64,000 bases of DNA from Bradyrhizobium manausense (GCF_018129685.1 NZ_JAFCLG010000017.1:62001-126000), one strand, 5' to 3'; shown: positions 15,582-24,976, counted from the first letter of the stretch. Notes: generated by a model not told the origin, from the sequence alone. Program-made: numbers and translations.

Positions 15582-16754
15582 ATGCCCATCGTCAACCGTA
15601 TCGCCGCCCTCTCCGATGAAATGGCCGCCTGGCGCCATGACTTCCACGAGAACCCGGAGCTGCTTTACGAGGTCCATCGCACCGCCGGCATCGTCGCCGA
15701 CAAGCTTCGCGAGTTCGGCTGCGACGAGGTGGTCACGGGCATCGGTCGCTCCGGCGTCGTCGGGGTGATCCGCGGCCGCCAATCCGGCTCCGGCAAGGCG
15801 ATCGGCCTGCGCGCCGACATGGACGCGCTGCCGATCATGGAAACCGCCGATGTGCCCTACGCCTCGAAGATCCCGGGCAAGATGCACGCCTGCGGCCATG
15901 ACGGCCACACCGCGATGCTGCTCGGCGCCGCAAAGTACCTCGCTGAGACGCGCAATTTCGACGGCACCGCGGTCGTGATCTTCCAGCCCGCCGAGGAGGG
16001 TGGCGGCGGCGGCAAGGCCATGGTCGAGGATGGGTTGATGACGCGCTGGAACATCGAACAGGTCTACGGCATGCACAACATGCCGGGCCTGCCCGAGGGC
16101 CATTTCGCCACCACGGCGGGTCCGCTGCTCGCCTCCTCCGACAACATCCGCATCACCGTCCGCGGCAAGGGCGGCCATGCCGGCGCCACCCCGCACCAGG
16201 CGATCGACAGCGTTCTGATCGGCTCGCAGATCGTCAATGCGCTGCAATCGATCGTCGCGCGCAACGTCGATCCGCTGAAGTCGGCGGTGATCTCGATCAC
16301 CCAATTCCACGCCGGCACCGCCTTCAACATCATCCCCGAGACCGCCGAGCTCAGTGGCACCGTGCGCACGCTCGATCCCGAGGTGCGCGATCTCGTCGAG
16401 CGCCGCATCGGCGAAGTCGCCGAGAGCGTCGCACGCGCCTATGGCGGCGCGGCCGAGACGAAATACTCGCGCATGTATCCGGTGACGATGAACCATGCGC
16501 GCGAAGCCGGCGTCGCTGCCGATGTCGCCCGCGACATCGTCGGCTCCGAGCGCGTCAACGACCGAATCATCCCGATGATGGGCGCTGAGGACTTCTCGTT
16601 CATGCTGGAGGCGCGCCCCGGTGCCATGGTGCTGGTCGGCATGGGCGACAGCCCCGCGTGCCACCACCCGGCCTACGTCTTCAACGACAACATCCTCGGT
16701 CACGGCGCCTCGTTCTGGGTGCGCCTGGTCGAAACCGCGATGCCGGCAGGGTAG
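15582..16754 (+). CDS. M20 family amidohydrolase (hippurate hydrolase/aminoacylase type)
   Basis: A 390-residue zinc-dependent amidohydrolase of the M20D group, which cleaves N-acyl amino acids such as hippurate, or indole-3-acetyl-amino acids in plant-associated bacteria. Motifs visible are LRADMDALPI, HACGHDGHTAMLLG (metal ligands), the catalytic Glu in QPAEEGGGGG, GMHNMPG, and the dimerisation-domain HGGATPH-type GGHAGATPHQAID. MMGAEDFSFML near the C-terminus holds another ligand. The start was placed at 15582, where MPIVNRIAALSDEM matches the family N-terminus. Likely cytoplasmic. Substrate is not decided by sequence. Confidence 0.93.
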   Translation: MPIVNRIAALSDEMAAWRHDFHENPELLYEVHRTAGIVADKLREFGCDEVVTGIGRSGVVGVIRGRQSGSGKAIGLRADMDALPIMETADVPYASKIPGKMHACGHDGHTAMLLGAAKYLAETRNFDGTAVVIFQPAEEGGGGGKAMVEDGLMTRWNIEQVYGMHNMPGLPEGHFATTAGPLLASSDNIRITVRGKGGHAGATPHQAIDSVLIGSQIVNALQSIVARNVDPLKSAVISITQFHAGTAFNIIPETAELSGTVRTLDPEVRDLVERRIGEVAESVARAYGGAAETKYSRMYPVTMNHAREAGVAADVARDIVGSERVNDRIIPMMGAEDFSFMLEARPGAMVLVGMGDSPACHHPAYVFNDNILGHGASFWVRLVETAMPAG

Positions 16755-16994
16755 AGGAAGTCTGCGACGGGGCTTTGCGAAGCGTGATCCACCAGAACCC
16801 GCGTTGCAAAAGCGCTGCAGACCGGGATTCGAGAGAAGGCCGACCCGACCAGAGCGAAATTGCGCTCCCACCGCGGCGCGGCACAACGCCTGCAATTTCG
16901 ACTTGCCGAACGACGACATGGCTCGATAACCTGCGGCAATCTGTAGCGGCTTTATCGATCATCCGACTTGAGACAGCGCCTGTTTTCGAGGGCC

Positions 16995-18068
16995 ATGCCA
17001 TTGACGAAAATCACCGGCGAGAAGGCGGGAGAGCAGAAGACCGTTGCGCCCTTTATTCCGCGATCCGTATTCGATCTGACGCAGCTCCCCCCGAAGGATG
17101 CCGTAGCGGCCTGGCAGGAGGCGCTCGGAAGCATGTACGACATCCGGCTCCACAATGATGGGCCGAATGAGCCGCTTCGCATTCGTACCAAGGCGTACCA
17201 CTTCGACAGCTTCATCCTTGGCGCGCTCCAGGTCAGAGTGAAGCAGGATGTTGCACGCTCGCGTGCTCGCTATGCGCGGGACGGACTCGACAGCTACACG
17301 CTTCACTTCCACAGCAGGGAATGCGTTGCGTCGCCGGCGAACGGTTCGCAGCAGCGAATCCAATGTGGCGACCTGCTGATCCTCGATCAGGCACAGACGA
17401 GTTCATCCAGGCTCAACGGTCAGGACGATCTCTATATGGTCGTACCGCGCGCGATGCTGGCTCCGCTGCTGAATGCACCGGACGAGCACAACGCCCGCGT
17501 CATCTCTGGAAAGAATCCGTTGGTCGCGCTGTTCCGCAGCCATCTGCATGCGTTGTATCGGGCGAGTTCCGATCTCCAGGCCCAAGCCGCGTGCGCCGTC
17601 ACCCACCCCACCCTCGAGCTCGCCGCGGCTGCCATCAACGAGAGCGTTCGCGAAGAGAATTCCATCGGACCGCAGATGGCCCTTGCCGCAGAGATATGTC
17701 GCCATATCGACGATCGTGCGATGGAGCCGGGCTTGACTGCGGAAAAGATCGCCGCAGCCTTCAACATGTCGGAGCGCAAGCTCTACTATCTCATGCGTGT
17801 CCATGGCGGAGTTGCTGCCTACATCCTGAAAGTCAGGCTGCGCCGTGTGCGCGCCGCGCTTGTCGACCCTGTGCACCGACACAAGACAATTGCCGAGATT
17901 GCGGAAAGCTACGGCTTCACGGATCCGACGAATTTCAGCCGCACGTTTCGCCGCATGTTCGACATGAGCCCACGCGCCATGCGCGCCTTCGCAGGCGCCG
18001 GCTGGCCTGGCGAGGTGTCCTCGCGCCATGGCGTCGGCACGATGTGGGATTGGATGCGCCACATCTGA
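16995..18068 (+). CDS. AraC family transcriptional regulator
   Basis: A 357-residue regulator. The first about 200 residues resemble the AraC_binding_2 sensory domain (QVRVKQDVARSRARYARDGLDSYTLHF, then DLLILDQ). Residues about 245-345 form the AraC DNA-binding domain with two helix-turn-helices: LTAEKIAAAFNMSERKLYYL and KTIAEIAESYGFTDPTNFSR, ending FRRMFDMSP. I prefer the ATG at 16995, which has GAGGG upstream, over a TTG at 16968. It is followed by a second, shorter AraC gene. Target and inducer are unknown. Confidence 0.88.
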   Translation: MPLTKITGEKAGEQKTVAPFIPRSVFDLTQLPPKDAVAAWQEALGSMYDIRLHNDGPNEPLRIRTKAYHFDSFILGALQVRVKQDVARSRARYARDGLDSYTLHFHSRECVASPANGSQQRIQCGDLLILDQAQTSSSRLNGQDDLYMVVPRAMLAPLLNAPDEHNARVISGKNPLVALFRSHLHALYRASSDLQAQAACAVTHPTLELAAAAINESVREENSIGPQMALAAEICRHIDDRAMEPGLTAEKIAAAFNMSERKLYYLMRVHGGVAAYILKVRLRRVRAALVDPVHRHKTIAEIAESYGFTDPTNFSRTFRRMFDMSPRAMRAFAGAGWPGEVSSRHGVGTMWDWMRHI

Positions 18069-18456
18069 CGGGCGCTTCCTCGGGGGTCATTCCCGGAGCG
18101 TGCCCGAGCCTCGCATGAACCGCCATCGTCTCCGGATCGGCGTCCGGCCGCTGCGGATTCTGCATTAGCAGACGACCATTTGCAGCCACGGACAAATTGA
18201 CGGCCCTGGCTACCGATTTTCTTGAATCCCAAGCCCAGCATTCTCAAAACTCGCACGTGAGCGGGACATCCGTTCTTGCGCGACGCCTGTGCAGGCCACG
18301 CGACGCAGTCTCGGAGCAATGCTTGGTGTGGCGGCCACGAATGAGAATGACGGTGGGACATCGGGTCGCCGAAAGCCGGTTTCGTGCGACTTGGCGCGAT
18401 CATGGCTCACCCCGACGCGAGCGCTCGCCATACAGGCGGCGCGCAGTGATCCCGTC
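18069..18456. other. intergenic region between the two AraC genes
   Basis: No intact gene is visible. The frame of the downstream AraC gene stays open back to 18289, but that translation does not resemble the sensory domain expected at the front of an AraC_binding_2 protein, so it is more likely the scar of a 5' deletion or non-coding. Confidence 0.4.
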
Positions 18457-19134
18457 ATGAAGTCCGACCGAGCAGCCATGGAGCGCGAGGCCCCGAGGAT
18501 CGAGACGGATGCAACATTCACGAGCGTCGGCGTGCGGAGCCTCGTTGAGCGGTTCGTGCCGCACTTCTCCGAGCTGACGCAATCCCCGGTGGCCTGCGAC
18601 TCCCAGGCGGTGCGGCTCCTGTTGGCCTATCTGCGCATGCTCGACGCCGAAGACACGATCGAAGATCCCGAAACACGACTTCTGGTGACGACCCATGTCC
18701 AGGATCTCGCCGCCCTGACGCTTAGCGGGACCCGCCATGCGCAAGCCGCCGCTGAGCAGCGCGGCATCCGCGCCGACAGGCTAGCTGCAGTCAAGGCAGA
18801 CATTCTCGGCAATCTGGCCAGTCCGGAATTGTCAGTGGCGAGCGTGGCGGCCCGTCAGGGTTTGACGCCACGTTACATTCACATGCTGTTCGAAGCCGAA
18901 AGTGTGACCTTCTCGGAATATGTCGTCGGCAAGCGGCTGGCGCGCGCGCAACGAATATTGACCGACCCGCGCTTCGCCGACCAGACGATCAGCGTGATTG
19001 CGCTCGGGGTCGGCTTCGGCGATCTCTCCTATTTCAACCGCGCCTTCCGACGGCATTTCGGCATGACGCCGTCGGACATGCGAGAGGCTTCCCGGCGGGG
19101 AAGAGAAATCGGCCTCGATCACAAGCCGCTATAG
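18457..19134 (+). CDS. AraC family regulator, apparently lacking its N-terminal sensory domain
   Basis: A 225-residue protein. From about residue 26 it matches the linker and DNA-binding part of AraC_binding_2-type regulators (LRMLDAEDTIEDPETRLLVT, HVQDLAALTL), and residues about 115-215 are a complete AraC domain: LSVASVAARQGLTPRYIHML and QTISVIALGVGFGDLSYFNR, ending RRHFGMTPS. Full-length relatives have about 120 more residues at the front. There is no good ribosome site at the 18457 ATG. It may be a 5'-truncated pseudogene or a short constitutive DNA-binding protein. Confidence 0.65.
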   Translation: MKSDRAAMEREAPRIETDATFTSVGVRSLVERFVPHFSELTQSPVACDSQAVRLLLAYLRMLDAEDTIEDPETRLLVTTHVQDLAALTLSGTRHAQAAAEQRGIRADRLAAVKADILGNLASPELSVASVAARQGLTPRYIHMLFEAESVTFSEYVVGKRLARAQRILTDPRFADQTISVIALGVGFGDLSYFNRAFRRHFGMTPSDMREASRRGREIGLDHKPL

Positions 19135-19159
19135 GAATGAGCCGAAGGAGTTTCGACGG

Positions 19160-19192
19160 TCTGGCGTGACCGCAGGGACTCTGCGGGCCAGA
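19160..19192. terminator. hairpin between convergent genes
   Basis: Two stacked stems, TCTGG/CCAGA outside and CCGCAG/CTGCGG inside with the loop GGACT, lie between the convergent AraC and acyl-CoA synthetase genes. No T-run follows on either strand, so termination is inferred from position only. Confidence 0.4.
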
Positions 19193-19213
19193 AAGTTGCG
19201 CATCCCTCCCGCT

Positions 19214-21121
19214 CTAGGCGTATACCACCTCGTGCCGCATCACGAACGGCGCGAGCAGCGTGCGCACCTCGCCGGCGACGACCTCGCGCTGCTCAGGCGG
19301 CAGGCCCGCAAGCGTCACGGTGGCGATCGAGCCGTGGCTGCCATGGGCGCCGACCTTCACCTTGCAGTCGATGCCGCGCTCCGTCAGCGGCGTCAGCACC
19401 GTGGTGAACACGCGTTGCGCTGCGTCCCAGCGCAGCTGCGGCTTGAACACCTTGCCGACACCGGTCACCGGCATTGGGTCGATCGGAATGACCTGCACCG
19501 GCACCGCCGCACGCTCCGGGGTGCGCTCGCGCACCCAGGCCTCGAGCTCACCCGGCTCGACCGTCGCGCCGGGCTTCAGCTGCACATATCCGACCGGCAA
19601 CTCGCCCGCGTAGGCATCGGGTTGGCCGACCACCGCGGCAAAGCCGACGGCGGGATGGCGGAACATGATCTCCTCGATCGGCGCCGGATCAATGTTGTGG
19701 CCGCCGCGGATCACGAGGTCCTTGGCGCGGCCGGTGATCCAGAGATAGCCGTCGGCATCAAGCCGTCCGAGATCGCCGGAATTGACCCAGACCTCGTCGA
19801 CGAAGGCGCCCTTGTTGTGGGCGTCGTTGAGATAGCCGCCGAACACGCCGGGCCCGGCCATGATGACGACGCCGATCTCGTCCGGCTTGCAGTCGCGGAT
19901 CAAATGGCCGTCGGCGTCCAACTGCACGATGCGCACGCGTGCGTAAGGCATGGGAAGACCGACCGAGCCGAGCCGGATCGGCCGTGACGGATAGGCCAGG
20001 GTGTGGACGCTCGATGTCTCTGTCATGCCGTAGACCTCGACGACCGGAAGCTTGAGCTTCTCCTGGATCGCCGAGCCCACGGCAACAGGGATCGCCGAGC
20101 CGCCGCCGGCCGCGTATTTGAGGCTGGAGATGTCGGCATCGCCCGGCGGCACCGCGAGCGCTGCGGCGAGCACCGTCGGCACGCTCGACAGCGCCTCGAC
20201 CTTGAAGCGCCCGACCAGACCCCAGATGTTTTTCACCGCGCTCGGATTGCGCCAGCCGCTCGGCGACAGCACGACCAGCGAGCCGCCCGAGGACAGGGTC
20301 AGCAACACCTGCGTCAGCGAGCCGCCAACGTGAAACAGCGGCATGCCGAACAGCATGTTGGTGCCGGGCTTCGCCTTCAGAAGCAGGTTCAGCGCCCAGG
20401 CCTGATAGACTTGGTTGGCGTGCGTGTGCCGCACCAGCTTCGGCGTGCCGGTGGTACCGCCGGTGTGGAAATAGGCGGCAATGTCGCTGCCGAGAATCTT
20501 GCGCTCGCTGACAAGCCGGTCCGCAGGCTGCTGCCTGATCAGATCGTTGAATGCATACACGCCATTGGCGGGATCGCCACCGCCGCCCACCTGCACGATC
20601 GCCTTGAGGTGCTTGAGTTGCGGGCGGATCTGCTCGACCTTCTGCCAGATATCAGTGCCCGGCATTGGCCCGAGCGCCACCAGGATCTTCGTGTTCGCCG
20701 CCTCCAGGATCTCCGCGATCTGATGCGGCTCGAGCAATGGGTTGACGGGATTGGCAATGCCGGCGGCCTCGGCACCGAACAGGGTTACGAAGGCATCGGG
20801 CAGCAGTGGCAGCATGAAAGAGACGACGTCGCCCTTCCCCACGCCGAGCGCGTGAAACATGTTGGCGGCCCGCGTCACCCGCGCGATGAAGTCGCGGTAG
20901 GTGACGACGAGCGGCGTGTCGGCGGGATCGGCATTTTGCAAAAACTGGATCGCCGCGCCGTCAGGGTTGCGCGCAGCACCGAGTCCGATGGCATCATAGG
21001 TGCTCTCGGCCGCAACTCTGTCGGCGTACGGGACCTGTTCGAAGGCCCGAACTTCCTCGTCCGTCAGGAGCTCCGGATAGTCGTTGCCGATCAATCGATC
21101 GAGCGCGTGGATGCCCGCCAT
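19214..21121 (-). CDS. acyl-CoA synthetase (AMP-forming)
   Basis: A 635-residue adenylate-forming enzyme that activates a fatty or other carboxylic acid to its CoA thioester. Motifs: P-loop FHTGGTTGTPKLVRHTHAN, A5 motif VYGMTETSS, hinge DADGYLWITGRAKDLVIRGG and a C-terminal lysine segment PVTGVGKVFKPQ. The C-terminus extends about 60 residues beyond the usual end. I chose the ATG at 21121 (GGAGG upstream), giving MAGIHALDRLIG; an upstream extension is not supported. There is no adjacent beta-oxidation gene, so the substrate is open. Confidence 0.92.
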   Translation of the reverse strand: MAGIHALDRLIGNDYPELLTDEEVRAFEQVPYADRVAAESTYDAIGLGAARNPDGAAIQFLQNADPADTPLVVTYRDFIARVTRAANMFHALGVGKGDVVSFMLPLLPDAFVTLFGAEAAGIANPVNPLLEPHQIAEILEAANTKILVALGPMPGTDIWQKVEQIRPQLKHLKAIVQVGGGGDPANGVYAFNDLIRQQPADRLVSERKILGSDIAAYFHTGGTTGTPKLVRHTHANQVYQAWALNLLLKAKPGTNMLFGMPLFHVGGSLTQVLLTLSSGGSLVVLSPSGWRNPSAVKNIWGLVGRFKVEALSSVPTVLAAALAVPPGDADISSLKYAAGGGSAIPVAVGSAIQEKLKLPVVEVYGMTETSSVHTLAYPSRPIRLGSVGLPMPYARVRIVQLDADGHLIRDCKPDEIGVVIMAGPGVFGGYLNDAHNKGAFVDEVWVNSGDLGRLDADGYLWITGRAKDLVIRGGHNIDPAPIEEIMFRHPAVGFAAVVGQPDAYAGELPVGYVQLKPGATVEPGELEAWVRERTPERAAVPVQVIPIDPMPVTGVGKVFKPQLRWDAAQRVFTTVLTPLTERGIDCKVKVGAHGSHGSIATVTLAGLPPEQREVVAGEVRTLLAPFVMRHEVVYA

Positions 21122-21369
21122 GGAATTCCGTCCTCCCTCAGATGTCCTCTCTCGCCGCCTGTCTTTTGACATTTGGTGCGGCGCGGCCTCGGCCGACCGG
21201 CCGACCGAGCAGGGCCACAATGATGGATGATTTGGCGTTCGTCCATTGCCTACCGGCTGCTGCGATAAACCTCGCCTGGGAGGCATTTGAACCTCCATGC
21301 CGGATCCGGGGACCAAGGACTGGCATCGGACTCATCTGCCAGCGTCCTGCCGCAAGACGTGAGGTGATC

Positions 21370-22461
21370 ATGACCATGCCCCATCGGGACCGCGCCACGC
21401 GATTGATCCTCGCGCTCGCCATGACATCGGTGATCTCGGCGTCGACGATCGCCCTGCCGCGCGCCGCGCTCGCCGATAGCCAGCTGGACAAGATGCGGGC
21501 CAAGATCACAGCCTTCGTCGGTGACAAGATGCAGACACAGGGCGGCTCACGCATCATCTACAAGGTGGACAGCGACGGCCTGCGCGAAGGCGTCCTGACG
21601 GATCTGCGCGACGACGTCTACAAGATCTTGCACGACGGCCACATCGCCTATTCTGGCCTTGCGATCCGCAACGGCGGCGTCGATGTCAAGATCGCGGACC
21701 CCCGAGGTCGCGACCAGCTCGCGCGCAAGCTCACCGCCGCCGCAGAGGGACTGCCGTCGCATGCGACGTCCTGGACCGACGGTAGCGACGGAGCGGTCAG
21801 GCTCGCGCCGACGGACGCGGCAGCCGCGGCACGGCTGCACGACCTCGTCGAAGACTCCATCGCCATGATCGAGCAACGCCTCAAGGACGCCGACATCAAG
21901 CTCGTCAGCGTCGCCCCTGACGGGACGGACCGGATTCGCATCTTCCTGCCCGGCGTGACCGATCCCGAGCGCATCGCCGCAATCTTCGCCCGGAAGGTCA
22001 AGGTCAGCCTCCGCCAGGTCGATGTCTCGATGTCGCCGGAGCAGGCGCTGTCGGGCACGCCGCCTGAAGGGACCGAGGTCCTGCTCGGCTTCAAGGACAA
22101 GAAGCCCTATCTGGTCGCCAAGGACAACGCGCTGGACGGCGAGGACATCAGCGACGCTGCCCCCAGCTTCGCCCCCGGCACCAAGGATCCGGTTGTCTCC
22201 TTCCACTTCAACGGGCGCGGCACGCGGCGTTTCGCCCATCTCACCGAAGAGAATATCGGCAAGCCCATCGCCATTGCGCTCGACGGCACCGTGATCTCCG
22301 CCCCTGTGATCCGCGAACCCATCACCGGCGGATCGGTTCAGATCTCAGGCAATTTCACCCCGGAGGAGGCCAACAGCGTCGCCATGCAGCTGCGCGCCGG
22401 TTCGCTGCCCGGGCACCTGACCCTCGTCGAGCAGCAGGTCGTCCAGCCCGCCAAGCGGTAA
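21370..22461 (+). CDS. exported stand-alone SecD P1-domain protein
   Basis: A 363-residue protein with a signal peptide (cleavage probably after ALA, about residue 35) and no further TM helix. The mature part matches the large periplasmic P1 region of SecD: IIYKVDSDGL near the start, and near the end FHFNGRGTRRFAHLTEENIG, KPIAIALDGTVISAPVI, ISGNFTPEEANSVAMQLRAG and SLPGHLTLVEQQVV. It stops just where SecD would enter its second TM helix. Real SecD is a six-TM translocase subunit; this is a soluble periplasmic or lipid-free derivative whose role is unknown. A ribosome site GAGGTGATC precedes the ATG; a second ATG two codons on is possible. Confidence 0.85.
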   Translation: MTMPHRDRATRLILALAMTSVISASTIALPRAALADSQLDKMRAKITAFVGDKMQTQGGSRIIYKVDSDGLREGVLTDLRDDVYKILHDGHIAYSGLAIRNGGVDVKIADPRGRDQLARKLTAAAEGLPSHATSWTDGSDGAVRLAPTDAAAAARLHDLVEDSIAMIEQRLKDADIKLVSVAPDGTDRIRIFLPGVTDPERIAAIFARKVKVSLRQVDVSMSPEQALSGTPPEGTEVLLGFKDKKPYLVAKDNALDGEDISDAAPSFAPGTKDPVVSFHFNGRGTRRFAHLTEENIGKPIAIALDGTVISAPVIREPITGGSVQISGNFTPEEANSVAMQLRAGSLPGHLTLVEQQVVQPAKR

Positions 22462-22478
22462 GGCCTATCGGCCTTTTT
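22460..22478 (+). terminator. Rho-independent terminator of the SecD-P1 gene
   Basis: A 6-bp stem (AAGGCC/GGCCTT) with a TATC loop, ending in five T residues, overlaps the stop codon. The compact form and T-run fit an intrinsic terminator. Confidence 0.75.
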
Positions 22479-22713
22479 GACACCCAGCGCCTCCTTGGAC
22501 GCCTAAATCCACCGATCGCGCCAGCCCGAATCACGGGGGCGCCCCGGAACACGCGCGCAACGAACGGGCAATTGCCGAAATTGCGGTTCGGGCTAAAATT
22601 TGCCTGTTGCGGAGCGGCGACCGAAAGTTTCATTCAAGCAGTCGTCATTCGATTTCGGCTATAGGTGTCGAGCATACCGACCAGATTTGAAGGCCTTACG
22701 CAGGGATAGTACC

Positions 22714-23520
22714 ATGCCGTCCGGCAGCGCAGACATTTCCTCGATCCTCGACCGCATTCTCGATGCGGCCACGGATAACCTCAGGATCGCGAAGATCCTG
22801 GTCCAGATGGGCCTCGATCCCAACAACGTCACTTATGACGCGATATTCAATCGGCTGCTCGAGATCTTCGTCCATAACATCACGCTCGCCAATATGTTTG
22901 CCGCGGTCGGCGCCGGCTTTTTCGTCGCCACCATCCTGATGCGAACGATGGTGCCCTTGCGCGTCGCCAACATGATCGGCTGCGCGTTCTTCGCCATCTT
23001 CGGCGCGCTCTCCGCCAACGTCTCGACCTTCCTGCTCTATCTCCTGATGGTACCAATCAACGCCCTTCGGCTGCGGCAGATGCTCAAGCTGGTCAAGAAA
23101 GCGCGCCATGCCGCCGAAGGCGACATGTCGATCGAATGGCTGAAGCCGTTCATGACCGAGCGCAAATATCGCCGCGGCGACACGCTGTTCAAGCTGGGCG
23201 ACCCGGCCCAGGAGATGCTCCTCACGGTCACAGGCAAGTTCCTGGTCAAGGAGATCGGCGTCGAAATCGGGCCCGGCGCGCTGATGGGCGAGCTCGGCTT
23301 CCTGACCCCGGACAACCGGCGCACCGGAACGATCGAATGTATCGAAGACGGCCACGTGCTGACGATCACCTATGACCGCCTGCTCGAGATCTACTTCCAG
23401 GATCCGCAGTTCGGCTATTACTTCCTGGTGCTGAGCAGCCAGCGCCTCCTGCAAAACATCGAACGTCTGCAGAAACAGCTCGCGGCAGCGCAGGCGGCGA
23501 CCACGAACAAGATCGCCTGA
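22714..23520 (+). CDS. membrane cyclic-nucleotide-binding protein (Popeye-like layout)
   Basis: A 268-residue protein. Residues about 55-122 contain three hydrophobic helices (NMFAAVGAGFFVATILM, VANMIGCAFFAIFGAL, STFLLYLLMVPINAL). They are followed by a CRP-type cNMP-binding domain at about 145-235: YRRGDTLFKLGDPAQEMLLT, GPGALMGELGFL, RRTGTIECIEDGHVLTITYD. A coiled-coil tail (QRLLQNIERLQKQLAAAQ) ends it. There is no DNA-binding helix-turn-helix. Three TM helices plus a cNMP domain is the layout of the Popeye (POPDC) family. The cAMP-contacting Arg-x-Ala/Ser-x pattern is changed to RRTGT, so ligand binding is uncertain. Confidence 0.82.
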   Translation: MPSGSADISSILDRILDAATDNLRIAKILVQMGLDPNNVTYDAIFNRLLEIFVHNITLANMFAAVGAGFFVATILMRTMVPLRVANMIGCAFFAIFGALSANVSTFLLYLLMVPINALRLRQMLKLVKKARHAAEGDMSIEWLKPFMTERKYRRGDTLFKLGDPAQEMLLTVTGKFLVKEIGVEIGPGALMGELGFLTPDNRRTGTIECIEDGHVLTITYDRLLEIYFQDPQFGYYFLVLSSQRLLQNIERLQKQLAAAQAATTNKIA

Positions 23521-23527
23521 TCGCGGC

Positions 23528-24169
23528 TCAGCTCAGCAGCAGTGCCATACCAGGATCGCCCTTCTCCATCGCGCGCCGGTAGGCTGGACGCGCGCCGATG
23601 CGGGCGAGATATCTGACCACATTCGGGCAGCGGGCGAGGTCGTAGGGCTGGAAATAGCGCATCGTGGTGAGCGAGAAGACCGTCATGATGTCGGCCGTGG
23701 TGAAGGTGCTCCCGGCCAGATAGTCCGCATCGCGCAGGCGCGCGTCGACCAGGTCGAAAGCGCGATCGACGCGCGCCTTCGTGGCCGTCAGCATCGGATT
23801 GTCGTCAGTGAGCTTGAGCCGGTTCAGCAGCATCAGCCGGCCCATGCCGGCCTGCAACGTGCCGTTGGCGAAGTGAAACCAGTACAGGAATTGCGCGAAG
23901 TCGGGATCGTCGGCACCGAGCACGAGGCGCCCATTGCCATATCTGGCGATGATAAGGTCGACGATGGCGCCGGACTCGGCGAGCACCAGATCGCCGTCGG
24001 TGATGACGGGCGCCGATCCGATCGGATGCAGCGCCTTGTAGTCTGGCGGCGCCAGCATGGTGACGGGATCGCGCGTGTAGCACTTCAGCTCATAAGGGAT
24101 CCCGAGCTCCTCGCAGAGCCAGACGATACGCTCGGATTGCGATCGGCCGAGATGGTGGACGGTGAGCAT
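23528..24169 (-). CDS. glutathione S-transferase family protein
   Basis: A 213-residue cytosolic GST. The N-terminal thioredoxin-fold half has VHHLGRSQSERIVWLCEELG and the cis-Pro/glutathione region GSAPVITDGDLVLAESGAIVDLI. The C-terminal helical half has FTTADIMTVFSLTTM. The first residues place Ser10 or Ser12 where the catalytic Ser/Tyr would be. The substrate is unknown. It is convergent with the cNMP protein (8 bases apart) and follows, on the same strand, the cytochrome b gene by 89 bases. Confidence 0.9.
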   Translation of the reverse strand: MLTVHHLGRSQSERIVWLCEELGIPYELKCYTRDPVTMLAPPDYKALHPIGSAPVITDGDLVLAESGAIVDLIIARYGNGRLVLGADDPDFAQFLYWFHFANGTLQAGMGRLMLLNRLKLTDDNPMLTATKARVDRAFDLVDARLRDADYLAGSTFTTADIMTVFSLTTMRYFQPYDLARCPNVVRYLARIGARPAYRRAMEKGDPGMALLLS

Positions 24170-24257
24170 GGATGTCTCCTGAAGAGATGAAGCAAAAACT
24201 GGCGCCGCATCCTATCCCGTCCTTGCGAGCGCAGCGACGATGCTGAAGGAGCGTGCC

Positions 24258-24809
24258 CTATCCCACCTCGTCCGTCACCATGCGCGCCACGACGCGGTCG
24301 CGGCGAATGAACTGGTGCCAGAGAGCTGCAATGACGTGGATCCCGATCAGGGCCAGCAGCACATAGGCAACGAAAATATGTCGGTCCTCATAGGCGTCCG
24401 CCGCGGCTTTGTCCGGAGACGTGAACTGCGGCACGTGAAAAAGGCCAAAGAAATCCGAGTAGTTGGTCGCGCGCGCGCCGGAATGGGCCCAGCCCAGCAT
24501 CGCGACCAGGATGACCACGAGATAGAGCGCGCCGTGGCTGACACGGGCCGCGATCTTCTGCCAGCGCAAGGACTCGGCCGGCAAGGCCGGCGTCGGGTTG
24601 ATGGCGCGCCAGGCCAGGCGCAGCCCCGTGAGCAGCAGGATCACGTAGCCGATATCGGCGTGGATCGAGCGGTAGAAGAACCTGTCGGCGCGCGCCGGAA
24701 TATGATTCATCCACCAGCCGAACCCGATCATCCCGATGATCGTCAGCGCCAGGCCCCAGTGAAACCACCGGGCAACGCTTCCCCAGCCGGTCCTCGTATT
24801 TCTGATCAT
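24258..24809 (-). CDS. cytochrome b561-type membrane protein
   Basis: A 183-residue di-haem cytochrome b of the YceJ/CybB type. Four TM helices carry the expected His ligands: WFHWGLALTIIGMIGFGW, SIHADIGYVILLLTG, VSHGALYLVVILVAMLGW and IGIHVIAALWHQFI. The family passes electrons from quinol to various acceptors in the inner membrane. The start was placed at the ATG at 24809 (MIRNTRTGWGSVARWFHW); the longer reading frame adds 43 residues without family similarity. Confidence 0.9.
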   Translation of the reverse strand: MIRNTRTGWGSVARWFHWGLALTIIGMIGFGWWMNHIPARADRFFYRSIHADIGYVILLLTGLRLAWRAINPTPALPAESLRWQKIAARVSHGALYLVVILVAMLGWAHSGARATNYSDFFGLFHVPQFTSPDKAAADAYEDRHIFVAYVLLALIGIHVIAALWHQFIRRDRVVARMVTDEVG

Positions 24810-24976
24810 GTCGGCCCCCGAAAATTTGCGGATGTCCCAACCGCAGCGCAGCACGGCTGATAGCGGCAACAGGCGGCAAACGTGAAATTGAATCGTTCCA
24901 AATTGGGCTTTGGTCGTCCCCGCCGCAAAACCGCCCAAAAAACCGAATGGTAACCATGACGGGCTAGGGTAGCGAC

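Noticed and set aside
18289..18456. Upstream start for the short AraC gene
   Set aside because: The added 56 residues do not look like the missing sensory domain and have no ribosome site.
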